From Bacteroidota bacterium (GTDB lineage Bacteria; Bacteroidota; Bacteroidia; Bacteroidales; UBA10428), in the NCBI GenBank assembly GCA_017860375.1, contig JAGDMB010000034.1, forward strand, positions 1-12,867: a DNA stretch of 12,867 bases, read 5' to 3'. Shown one piece after another: positions 7,043-12,867 of this stretch (positions are counted from its first letter, which is position 1; the number at the start of each line of letters is the position of its first letter). A program made the translations under genes and the position numbers. The notes beneath the pieces were generated by a model. The model was not told the origin of the DNA and searched no databases. It worked only from the letters and a program-made list of their open reading frames with translations.

Positions 7043-7050
7043 TAAAGATA
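7043..7050 (-). promoter_or_regulatory. Weak candidate -7 element for phosphofructokinase copy 1
   Basis: Minus-strand TATCTTTA, seven of eight to TAnnTTTG, about 40 nt before the ATG at 7003. No matching -33 TTTG is seen. The gene needs some promoter here because the terminator at 7064-7093 lies just upstream. Confidence 0.28.
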
Positions 7051-7063
7051 TTCATTTTACCAT

Positions 7064-7093
7064 TAAAAAAAAAGCCCCGTATTAAGGGGCTTT
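7064..7093 (-). terminator. Strong Rho-independent terminator between the two phosphofructokinase genes
   Basis: On the minus strand, AAAGCCCC (plus 7086-7093) and GGGGCTTT (plus 7071-7078) form a perfect 8-bp stem around a 7-nt loop, followed by a run of T that overlaps the stem end (plus 7065-7073 are all A). It starts 5 nt past the stop of the upstream paralogue and should end its transcript. Confidence 0.88.
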
Positions 7094-7097
7094 CCAT

Positions 7098-8315
7098 TCA
7101 CCATTCCAGGATTTTTTTAAAGTCGTATTCATCGGGATCATCCACATATTTGCGGGCTGCCTTGTAATCATTCTTTGTAATATAATGCAGGTTGTTGTCA
7201 AATATAAGCCTTACCCTTTCGGAGTCGATGTTGACAAGACGGGGTCTTACCTTCCCCCGTTCATCTTCCACATCTTTCAGGTAAAGGGGCTCCACATCGC
7301 CTTTATGGTTCTGAATGATCATGCAACCGGTCTTGCCTTCTTTAAAGAGTTTATAGGTTCCTGTACCCAGCATGGTCGCATAGGAAAGATCGTAGGCAAT
7401 CGGCCGGATGCAGCGGAGTTCATAACCGATTTCATTCGGCCGGCTGCGTACCGTCAGGTCGAGCTTTTTCAGTTTTCGCTGTACAAGCAAATTAAATATA
7501 TGGGCTTTGCTGACGTTGCCGAGCTCGGGATGGCCGTGTTCATCATACGTGAAATTGATCCCGGTTCCTTCAATTTCCTCATCGCTCATAAAATGGAACA
7601 CCCCTTCGCTGATAATGGCGACCCCATATTCAATTCCCAGCAACTTGCGTTTTATCATGGAGGAAATGACCAGCCGTGTGATCTTATCAAAAGTAATTTT
7701 GGTCAAATGGAACATTTCGGGAATGATGATCATGGGGAAATGACAGGCTGTGCCAATACCAAAGGCCAGGTGGCCTGCTTCACGGCCCATGGCTGAAACA
7801 ACAAACCAGTTGCCGCTGGTACGTGCATCTTCGTATATGGTGGTGCCGATCCTTACCCCTTCTTCCTTCGCCGAGTGATATCCGAACGTGGGAATTCCTT
7901 CCGGAAGGGGCAGATCGTTATCAATGGTTTTTGGAACATGAATATTGGCAACCTTCAGCTTGTTATTTGCAAGGAACTTGCTGAGACGGTTTGCCGTTGA
8001 TGCGGTGTCGTCGCCGCCGATCGTCACCAGTAATTTTATATTGTTGTTGACAAAGAAGTCGGTTTTGAACTCTTCGTCCTTTGGTTTGTAACGGCTCATT
8101 TTAAGGGCCGATCCACCGCGGCTGTATATACTGTCGGCAAACGTGAAATCGAGTATCTCCGTATTGGGTTTATCGGTGAAGATCGTCTTGTATCCTTCGT
8201 GGATACCGATTACGTTATAACCGGCATTCAGAAAGACTTTTGTGACCGAACCGACAACGGTGTTAATGCCGGGGGCAGGCCCGCCAGCACAAAGAATAGC
8301 AATGGATTCTTTCAT
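7098..8315 (-). CDS. 6-phosphofructokinase family, pyrophosphate-type (copy 2)
   Basis: 405 residues, clearly paralogous to the neighbouring copy but strongly diverged. Landmarks are 'GGPAPGINTV' (11-20), G100-G-D-D103-T, K129-T-I-D132-N-D, 'MGREAGHLA' (176-184) and 'IIPEMF' with E200. As in the other copy, the Asp in GGDD and the Lys before TIDND are the combination linked to pyrophosphate rather than ATP. D132 is the predicted base. Family knowledge: PPi-dependent enzymes run near equilibrium and can serve both glycolysis and gluconeogenesis. The two copies could be isoenzymes with different regulation or substrates, for example sedoheptulose-7-phosphate in a modified pentose pathway; that is inference. 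It is divergent from the MFS transporter, with 164 bp between starts, and ends in the terminator at 7064-7093. Confidence 0.9.
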   Translation of the reverse strand: MKESIAILCAGGPAPGINTVVGSVTKVFLNAGYNVIGIHEGYKTIFTDKPNTEILDFTFADSIYSRGGSALKMSRYKPKDEEFKTDFFVNNNIKLLVTIGGDDTASTANRLSKFLANNKLKVANIHVPKTIDNDLPLPEGIPTFGYHSAKEEGVRIGTTIYEDARTSGNWFVVSAMGREAGHLAFGIGTACHFPMIIIPEMFHLTKITFDKITRLVISSMIKRKLLGIEYGVAIISEGVFHFMSDEEIEGTGINFTYDEHGHPELGNVSKAHIFNLLVQRKLKKLDLTVRSRPNEIGYELRCIRPIAYDLSYATMLGTGTYKLFKEGKTGCMIIQNHKGDVEPLYLKDVEDERGKVRPRLVNIDSERVRLIFDNNLHYITKNDYKAARKYVDDPDEYDFKKILEW

Positions 8316-8424
8316 ATATAAAATAGATTATCAGTTAATTGACCAGTTAAATGAATTCATGAATTTGCGTGACAAATATGGAATTATATTTTTAAAAAGT
8401 AAGCATTTGGGCATAAAATGTCGC

Positions 8425-8441
8425 TTATCATAGTGTGATAA
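8425..8441. promoter_or_regulatory. Palindromic candidate operator in the MFS / phosphofructokinase divergent region
   Basis: TTATCA and TGATAA form a perfect 6-bp inverted repeat around the 5-bp spacer TAGTG. It lies 12 bp before the -7 element of the MFS gene, across the position expected for the -33 element, where a DNA-binding protein could block or help RNA polymerase. No regulator is encoded next to it, so the protein is unknown. Confidence 0.4.
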
Positions 8442-8452
8442 AATAATTCTCC

Positions 8453-8460
8453 TATATTTG
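8453..8460 (+). promoter_or_regulatory. -7 promoter element of the MFS transporter gene
   Basis: TATATTTG is an exact TAnnTTTG match 20 nt before the ATG at 8480. No TTTG is present at the usual upstream distance; the palindrome at 8425-8441 occupies that place, which suggests dependence on a regulator. Confidence 0.55.
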
Positions 8461-8479
8461 GGGTCATAAAAATTTTGTC

Positions 8480-9850
8480 ATGTCAACTATGTCACTATCC
8501 TTTCGGGAGAACAAAGCTTTGCGCTGGGGAATTCTGTTGCTCATCAGTTTTGTAATGGCGGCCAACTATTATTTTTATGATGCCCTTTCACCCCTGAAAC
8601 AAAAAATGGGAGAAGTGCTTGGATTCTCTTCATCGGATTTTGGATTTTTTATTGCAGCCTATTCTTTGCCGAATGTTTTTCTGCTCATGTCGGTGTTGGG
8701 TGGAATGATCGCTGACCGGTTTGGCATCCGCATCACCGGCTTTTTATTTGTCTTATTTATGTTTATCGGCGCGTGCGTTACCTGGTATGGTGCTTCCGCC
8801 TATTTTAACGCGGGAGGCTTTGGTTACGACTTCATGGGTTCTTTTTGGAAAAGCAAATCACCTGCTTTGAAAGTCATGTCACTGGGTTATTTCATTTTCG
8901 GGCTGGGAGCCGAAACCAGTATTGTCGTAATTACCAAAACGGTTGTGAAATGGTTCAAAGGAAAGGAAATTGCCTTTGCGCTTGGAATAAACCTGGCCAT
9001 AGCCCGTTTGGGAGCGGCCATGTCCCTGATTGTTACTCCCCAGCTTATGGAACCGAAATGGACAACCCCGATATGGTTCGGGGCCTTGCTGCTGGGTATA
9101 GGTTTCCTTCTCTTTGTTCTCTATATGGGATTTGACCTTCGTTTCGACCGCCGTGAAAAGGAAATATCCGTAGAGGTGGAAGAACCATTTCGTCTGAAGG
9201 ATATCAAGCTGCTGCTTACCAACCGGTCCTTTATATACATCGCCCTCCTTTGCGTAACTTTCTATTCGGCGGTGTTCCCTTTCATGAAATATGCGCCTGA
9301 CCTGCTTCAGAACAAGTTTTCTTTCAGTGAGAAACTAAGCGGCATCATCAGCTCATCGGTATATTTTGGCACCATTCTTTTCACCCCGCTGTTTGGATGG
9401 TTTACCGACACGAAAGGAAAAAGTGCCAGTGTAATGGTGTATGGATCCCTTCTGCTGGTCCTTGTACACCTTATCCTTTCCCTCACCAGCCTGACTCCTA
9501 TTATCCCCATGGTCATGCTGGGCATTGCCTTTTCATTGATCCCTGCGGCAATGTGGCCTTCGGTGACAAAAATAGTCACACAGAGCCGCATTGGAACCGC
9601 ATACGGATTAATGTTCTCTATTCAGAATCTGGGATTATGGGGCTTCGCCCTTCTGATCGGCATGGTACTCGACAAATCAAACCCGGGCATTACGGCTGAT
9701 ATGGTAAGAGCAGGGGTAGCGAAACTCGATTATACCAATCCCATACTCATGCTGGCAGGACTGGGATTACTCGGTATGGTATTTGCCTTTCTGTTAAAGC
9801 GGGAGGACAAAGTGAGCGGGTACGGGCTGGAGTTACCGAATAAGAAATAG
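8480..9850 (+). CDS. Major facilitator superfamily transporter (MFSD1-like)
   Basis: 456 residues with about 12 hydrophobic segments, typical of a full-length MFS carrier of the inner membrane. The first segment is about residues 16-35. The diagnostic loop 2-3 motif is G74-G-M-I-A-D79-R80-F-G-I-R84. A charged central loop, about 216-240 ('DLRFDRREKEISVEVEEPF'), separates the two six-helix halves. The second half holds 'GWFTDTKGKSA', the degenerate counterpart of motif A. The C-terminal 'IGTAYGLMFSIQNLGLWG' resembles the MFSD1-type carriers, for which animal members transport dipeptides; that likeness is from memory and the substrate here is not established. The gene is divergent from a phosphofructokinase, has its own -7 element and a candidate operator. 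Its TAG stop is part of the first unit of the heptamer array. Confidence 0.9.
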   Translation: MSTMSLSFRENKALRWGILLLISFVMAANYYFYDALSPLKQKMGEVLGFSSSDFGFFIAAYSLPNVFLLMSVLGGMIADRFGIRITGFLFVLFMFIGACVTWYGASAYFNAGGFGYDFMGSFWKSKSPALKVMSLGYFIFGLGAETSIVVITKTVVKWFKGKEIAFALGINLAIARLGAAMSLIVTPQLMEPKWTTPIWFGALLLGIGFLLFVLYMGFDLRFDRREKEISVEVEEPFRLKDIKLLLTNRSFIYIALLCVTFYSAVFPFMKYAPDLLQNKFSFSEKLSGIISSSVYFGTILFTPLFGWFTDTKGKSASVMVYGSLLLVLVHLILSLTSLTPIIPMVMLGIAFSLIPAAMWPSVTKIVTQSRIGTAYGLMFSIQNLGLWGFALLIGMVLDKSNPGITADMVRAGVAKLDYTNPILMLAGLGLLGMVFAFLLKREDKVSGYGLELPNKK

Positions 9851-9980
9851 AGCCAAGAGCCAAGAACCAAGAACCAAGAACCAAGAACCAAGAGCCAAGA
9901 ACCAAGAGCCAAGAACCAAGAGCCAAGAACCAAGAGCCAAGAACCAAGAACCAAGAACCAAGAACCAAGAACCAAGAGCC
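9848..9980. repeat. Tandem 7-bp repeat array (AAGAACC / AAGAGCC), about 19 units
   Basis: Eighteen exact-length units run from 9855 to 9980, each AAGAACC or AAGAGCC, preceded by a near-unit TAGAGCC (9848-9854) whose first three bases are the MFS stop codon. Writing A or G for the variable base, the 18 units read GAAAAGAGAGAGAAAAAG, with a central stretch that alternates as a 14-bp dimer. Apart from the T of the stop codon, the plus strand has no T across the array, so it cannot form internal hairpins and is open in all three plus frames. The unit is not a multiple of three. The array lies between two convergent genes, the MFS gene and purA. Its origin is probably replication slippage; a function is not shown. 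Confidence 0.95.
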
Positions 9981-10037
9981 AAGATTCTTTAATAGTTTAC
10001 AGATTGAAAATTTTTCCGATTACCCAATACCAGTGAC

Positions 10038-11306
10038 TTATCTCTTCCGGAACAAAATCTGATTCCGGTCGGGACCCAGGGATACAATGGTAACCGGTAT
10101 CCCGGTTTCTTTCTCGATAAAGGCAATATAATCGGCCAGTTCCCCTGGCATCGCTGAGGCATTTGTCACCTTTGAAACATCACATTTCCATCCTTTTTTT
10201 TCCACATACACGGGTTCAAGAATATCGTTCAGGTCATGTGGAAACAATGCAGTTTCACCCTCTTTCACCTTGTATTTGACCGCAACTTTTATGGTATCAA
10301 AATCCGAGAGCACATCTGCTTTTGTCATATAAAGCTGGGTGACTCCGTTGATCATGATGGAATACTTAAGGGCTACCAGGTCAAGCCAGCCGCAGCGTCT
10401 TGGCCTGCCCGTTGTGGCTCCGAATTCATGTCCGATTTTCCGCAGCGTACTGCCGGTATCATTGTCCTGTTCGGTAGGAAATGGGCCTGAACCCACCCGC
10501 GTGCAATAGGCTTTAAATACACCCAGCACCTCTCCGATCCTTGAAGGAGCCAGTCCAAGTCCCGTACAGGCTCCTGCGCATATGGTGCTGGATGAGGTCA
10601 CATAAGGATAAGAACCGAAATCAATATCCAGCATGGTCCCCTGCGCCCCTTCGGCCAGCACTTTCTTTCCTTTGCTGAGCTGTTCGTTTATAAATATTTC
10701 ACTGTCAATGAATTCAAATTTTCTGATTTCTTCGATTCCCTCAAACCAGGCATCTTCCTGTTCTTCAATGTTATATGGATAATCATAAAGCTTCAGCAGT
10801 TCCTTGTGCTTCTCCTTCAGAAAGCGGTATTTTTCAGTAAAGTCCCTGGTAGCTATATCCCCCACGCGCAATCCGTTCCGGCCTGTTTTATCCATATAAG
10901 TGGGACCAATCCCTTTCAGCGTGGAACCGATCTTGGTTTGTCCCTTTGCCGCTTCGGAAGCTGCATCGAGAATGCGGTGGGAAGGCAAAATTAAATGGGC
11001 TTTCTTTGAAATCAGCAAATTGTTCTTTAATACTACATCCAGGGCTGTGATGGCTTCCACTTCCTTTTTGAATACCACCGGGTCAATGACCACACCATTG
11101 CCAATAATATTCAACTGGCCGGGACGAAAGATTCCGGAAGGGATGGTATGGAGGACGTGTTTAATATCATTGAATTCCAGCGTATGTCCGGCATTGGGCC
11201 CTCCCTGAAAACGGGCAACAATATCGTATTCAGGTGTCAGTACATCCACAATTTTTCCCTTGCCTTCATCGCCCCACTGAAGGCCTAATAAAACATCTGC
11301 TTTCAT
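10038..11306 (-). CDS. purA: Adenylosuccinate synthase
   Basis: 422 residues from the ATG at 11306, the start that places 'MKADVLLGLQWGDEGKGK' at the N-terminus as in the family; the open frame reaches back to 11345 without conserved residues. PurA joins IMP and aspartate using GTP to give adenylosuccinate, the first committed step from IMP to AMP, in the cytosol. Landmarks are the GTP/IMP loop G12-D13-E-G-K-G-K18 with catalytic D13, 'GGPNAGHT' with H41, 'GIGPTY', 'GAQGTMLDIDFGSYPYVTSS', and the C-terminal 'SLGPDRNQILF'. Length is normal. It lies 142 bp downstream of the Fur-family gene on the same strand, so it may share its transcript or use the weak candidate -7 element at 11335-11342. Its 3' end faces the heptamer array. 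Confidence 0.97.
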   Translation of the reverse strand: MKADVLLGLQWGDEGKGKIVDVLTPEYDIVARFQGGPNAGHTLEFNDIKHVLHTIPSGIFRPGQLNIIGNGVVIDPVVFKKEVEAITALDVVLKNNLLISKKAHLILPSHRILDAASEAAKGQTKIGSTLKGIGPTYMDKTGRNGLRVGDIATRDFTEKYRFLKEKHKELLKLYDYPYNIEEQEDAWFEGIEEIRKFEFIDSEIFINEQLSKGKKVLAEGAQGTMLDIDFGSYPYVTSSSTICAGACTGLGLAPSRIGEVLGVFKAYCTRVGSGPFPTEQDNDTGSTLRKIGHEFGATTGRPRRCGWLDLVALKYSIMINGVTQLYMTKADVLSDFDTIKVAVKYKVKEGETALFPHDLNDILEPVYVEKKGWKCDVSKVTNASAMPGELADYIAFIEKETGIPVTIVSLGPDRNQILFRKR

Positions 11307-11334
11307 TAAATAACAGGATTTGAATTTTTCACGC

Positions 11335-11342
11335 GCAAGGTA
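11335..11342 (-). promoter_or_regulatory. Weak candidate -7 element for purA
   Basis: Minus-strand TACCTTGC resembles TAnnTTTG followed by C with one T missing, 28 nt before the purA ATG. No clear TTTG is seen at the -33 position. Confidence 0.28.
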
Positions 11343-11448
11343 CAAAATATTTCCTGATTTTGCAGCACGAAAGAATATTATGTGGTTCTCTCAGATCGCA
11401 CGGATGACGCAGGTTTTCTTAAAAGTACAGTGCGAATTCTTACAGGAC

Positions 11449-11913
11449 TCAGAAAACCTTTTTTCTTTTTTCGGTTGTCCCTTTTTTCCTGCCATAAATG
11501 TAAAGGGAGTGGTGACTGGGGATAAACCCGTTCAGTTCACAGGCTGTGTTGATGATTTCCTGCATGCGGGGATCACAGAATTCAATAACGGTGCCGTTCT
11601 CAATGTCAATCAGGTGATCGTGCTGAATACAATGATAGGCTTTTTCGAACTGGGCAATGTTCTTGCCGAACTGATGCTTCACCACGAGGTTGCAGTCAAG
11701 CAGCAATTCAATGGTATTATACAACGTGGCCCGGCTCACCCTGTAATTTTTATTCTTCATCATAACATACAGGGTCTCGATGTCAAAATGACCGCTGTTT
11801 TCATAAATTTCATCCAGAATTGCATACCGTTCCGGTGTCTTACGGTGTCCTTTTTTCTCGAGATAATCCGTAAAGATCATTTTGACCGTATTCTTTGTTT
11901 CAGCAGAAACCAT
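11449..11913 (-). CDS. Fur-family transcriptional regulator lacking the usual CxxC pairs
   Basis: 154 residues. The N-terminal winged helix includes 'KGHRKTPERYAILDEIY' and the recognition helix region 'YRVSRATLYNTIELL' (57-71). The C-terminal dimerisation domain has the metal-ligand region H98-D-H100, E111 and H134-H135. In most Fur, PerR and Zur proteins two CxxC-type pairs hold a structural zinc. Here the first pair position reads D103-I-E-N106 in 'HDHLIDIENGTVIEF', and the C-terminal tail 'YGRKKGTTEKRKKVF' has no Cys at all. The regulatory His/Asp/Glu ligands remain. Family knowledge says these proteins repress iron, peroxide or zinc genes; which signal applies here cannot be told. It is upstream of purA on the same strand. 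Its promoter region holds two CTAAATTATTA repeats, likely autoregulatory. Confidence 0.9.
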   Translation of the reverse strand: MVSAETKNTVKMIFTDYLEKKGHRKTPERYAILDEIYENSGHFDIETLYVMMKNKNYRVSRATLYNTIELLLDCNLVVKHQFGKNIAQFEKAYHCIQHDHLIDIENGTVIEFCDPRMQEIINTACELNGFIPSHHSLYIYGRKKGTTEKRKKVF

Positions 11914-11940
11914 ATAAAATCCGTATTAAGAGACGAATGA

Positions 11941-11951
11941 CTAAATTATTA
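11941..11951. promoter_or_regulatory. Direct repeat copy 1 of CTAAATTATTA in the Fur-family gene promoter region
   Basis: An 11-bp sequence repeated exactly at 11983-11993. On the minus strand it contains TAATTTAG, seven of eight to the -7 element TAnnTTTG, 28 nt before the start at 11913. A protein bound here would overlap the promoter. Confidence 0.4.
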
Positions 11952-11981
11952 AAATTCCGGTTACGGAGTATTTTTATTTAA

Positions 11982-11996
11982 TCTAAATTATTATAA
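11982..11996. promoter_or_regulatory. PerR/Fur-box-like site containing copy 2 of CTAAATTATTA
   Basis: TCTAAATTATTATAA matches 11 of the 14 fixed positions of the PerR-box palindrome TTATAATnATTATAA, with one half-site (ATTATAA) perfect. It is 69 bp upstream of the Fur-family start and exactly 42 bp from copy 1, about four helical turns, so both sites face the same side of the DNA. Autoregulation is the natural reading but is inferred. Confidence 0.42.
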
Positions 11997-12028
11997 CAAA
12001 TGAAAGGGGGTAAAGTTGCATGTGCAGC

Positions 12029-12105
12029 AGGCGGAAAAGATCTTGATTGTCCTGTAGGCGGAACCGCTCACAGGGACCCGGAACCGCAGAAAACACAGAT
12101 CCGGG
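12029..12105. other. Non-coding stretch with hairpins and short repeats
   Basis: Within the gene-free region 11914-12192 this part holds CCTGT (12051-12055) pairing with ACAGG (12070-12074), with GCG-GAAC-CGC nested inside. CCCGGA (12077-12082) pairs with TCCGGG (12100-12105). AGGCGGAA occurs at both 12029-12036 and 12056-12063. No T-run follows on either strand, so it is not a standard terminator. It lies between the starts of the Fur-family gene and the 3' end of the metallophosphatase. I see no coding sequence in it. Confidence 0.35.
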
Positions 12106-12192
12106 AAAGCAGCATTACCGGGCAGGAAACAGAAAAGAAAAAGATTTTTTTCAGGCATATCCTTTGGTAATGAAAGAGGGCACGCATGACGG

Positions 12193-12867
12193 TCAGGGCT
12201 TAACAATTACTATCCTGTCGACTGGCTGGCCCGGTGAACTTACCGCATAAAATTCCACAATCAATTTTTCTTTGGTTGCGATGGCTTTGACGGCTCCATA
12301 GTCACCGCTATAACAGAAGACAGAAAACAAGTCGGAAGACAAAGCAGAAGGATTGCATCCATATATTGATCTGCCACCCAATCCGTTAACAATGTAATGG
12401 GTCCCTTCTTCCTTTTTCTTTTCGATCCTTTCATACACATGATCGTGTCCGGTAAGGAGTACATCAACGCCCAGGGCGTAATAATCCCATTGCGTCCCTT
12501 CAAAGCTGCCATGTGCCGATACGGAATAGGGGGAATGATGGAAAAAAACAATACGAAACGGGCTGAGGGAAACCGCAAGCTGCTGTTCCAGCCAGACTTT
12601 TTGTTCGGCCAGATCTCCCTCTACTGTATTAAGCGAAAAAAAAGCAACGGGTCCCCATGAAAATTTATAATAACTTTCCTTTCCGGGAAGCGTGAAATAA
12701 TTATAATACGGGATCAATCCATCCTTATTGGCGGCATCATGATTTCCCGGTGTCGGGAAAAAACGGTTAATGCCTTCTTCAAAGGCTTTGCCGTTGCACC
12801 TGAATTCCGGCGGGGCATCATAATTATAAATGTAATCACCGTAATATTGGCTGATATTCTCAATCAG
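12193..12867 (-). CDS. Metallophosphoesterase, purple acid phosphatase-like, C-terminal part
   Basis: Partial gene: the minus frame is open from the right window edge to the TGA at 12193, giving 224 residues without a start. An internal TTG at 12717 could be mistaken for a start, but the frame upstream of it carries conserved sequence. Motifs are 'NRFFPTPGNHD' (GNHD at 41-44 of the fragment), 'VFFHHSPYS' (H110-H111) and 'LLTGHDHVYER' (GHDH at 140-143). These are three of the metal-binding blocks of calcineurin-like phosphoesterases, and GHDHVYER is the form found in purple acid phosphatases. The first two blocks (D-x-H/G and GD-x-x-Y) and any signal peptide are off the window. Family knowledge: a dinuclear-metal phosphomonoesterase, usually exported. 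The substrate is unknown. No clear terminator follows the stop. Confidence 0.88.
   Translation of the reverse strand: MIENISQYYGDYIYNYDAPPEFRCNGKAFEEGINRFFPTPGNHDAANKDGLIPYYNYFTLPGKESYYKFSWGPVAFFSLNTVEGDLAEQKVWLEQQLAVSLSPFRIVFFHHSPYSVSAHGSFEGTQWDYYALGVDVLLTGHDHVYERIEKKKEEGTHYIVNGLGGRSIYGCNPSALSSDLFSVFCYSGDYGAVKAIATKEKLIVEFYAVSSPGQPVDRIVIVKP

Noticed and set aside
9730..9975. Open frames on the minus strand across the heptamer array encoding VLGSWFL-type repeats
   Set aside because: The 7-bp unit gives the same heptapeptide in every frame, so the open frames are a by-product of a repeat with no stop codon. They have no independent start signal and run into the end of the MFS gene.
9848..9980. 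CRISPR array
   Set aside because: The unit is only 7 bp, there are no unique spacers and no cas genes nearby.
9848..9980. Phase-variation switch for the MFS gene
   Set aside because: All complete units lie after the stop codon and there is no evidence of the array within the coding frame, so changes in copy number would not alter the protein.
11412..11458. Rho-independent terminator between the Fur-family gene and purA
   Set aside because: The inverted repeat has a 31-nt loop and is not followed by a T-run on the minus strand.
12193..12717. Metallophosphatase starting at the TTG at 12717
   Set aside because: The frame continues upstream to the window edge and includes the conserved GNHD metal-binding block, so the start lies beyond the window.

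Overview
The window looks like ordinary chromosomal DNA from a member of the Bacteroidota, most likely a Bacteroidales/Marinilabiliales-type organism. Four things point this way. Several start sites are preceded by the -7 element typical of the phylum (TAnnTTTG; exact matches at 2661, 5244 and 8453). There are small lipoproteins with a short signal peptide ending in a lipobox Cys. The phosphofructokinases carry the pyrophosphate-type signature. The Fur-family, PurA and metallophosphatase proteins look like those of the phylum. The genus cannot be read from this sequence.

Layout, left to right. (1) 1-689, minus: N-terminal half of an AMP-forming acyl-CoA synthetase, cut by the window edge. (2) 810-1229, minus: a stand-alone CheY-like receiver, followed by an intrinsic terminator. 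(3) 1418-2629, plus: a Cys/Met-metabolism PLP enzyme. (4) 2697-3221, plus: an unknown lipoprotein with its own consensus promoter and a strong terminator. (5) 3311-3430: a GC-rich, highly self-complementary non-coding block. (6) 3487-4068, plus: a thioredoxin/peroxiredoxin-like protein. (7) 4084-5085, minus: a dihydroorotate-dehydrogenase-like flavoprotein lacking the usual catalytic loop. (8) 5282-5740, plus: a SPOR-domain lipoprotein. (9) 7098-8315 and 5795-7003, minus: two consecutive phosphofructokinase paralogues, both with pyrophosphate-type residues, separated by a terminator. (10) 8480-9850, plus: an MFS transporter, divergent from the phosphofructokinases. (11) 9848-9980: a 7-bp tandem repeat that begins on the MFS stop codon. 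(12) 11449-11913 and 10038-11306, minus: a Fur-family regulator and then purA. (13) 12193-12867, minus: the C-terminal part of a purple-acid-phosphatase-like metallophosphoesterase, cut by the right edge.

Most genes are single transcription units of core metabolism: acyl activation, sulfur amino acids, reversible glycolysis, AMP synthesis, redox and cell envelope. I see no phage, transposon, CRISPR or defence cassette. The features that ordinary annotation does not explain are the structured block at 3311-3430, the heptamer array at 9848-9980, the two 11-bp direct repeats exactly 42 bp apart upstream of the Fur-family gene, the palindrome in the MFS promoter region, the Fur-family protein without the usual CxxC pairs, and two neighbouring PPi-type phosphofructokinases.
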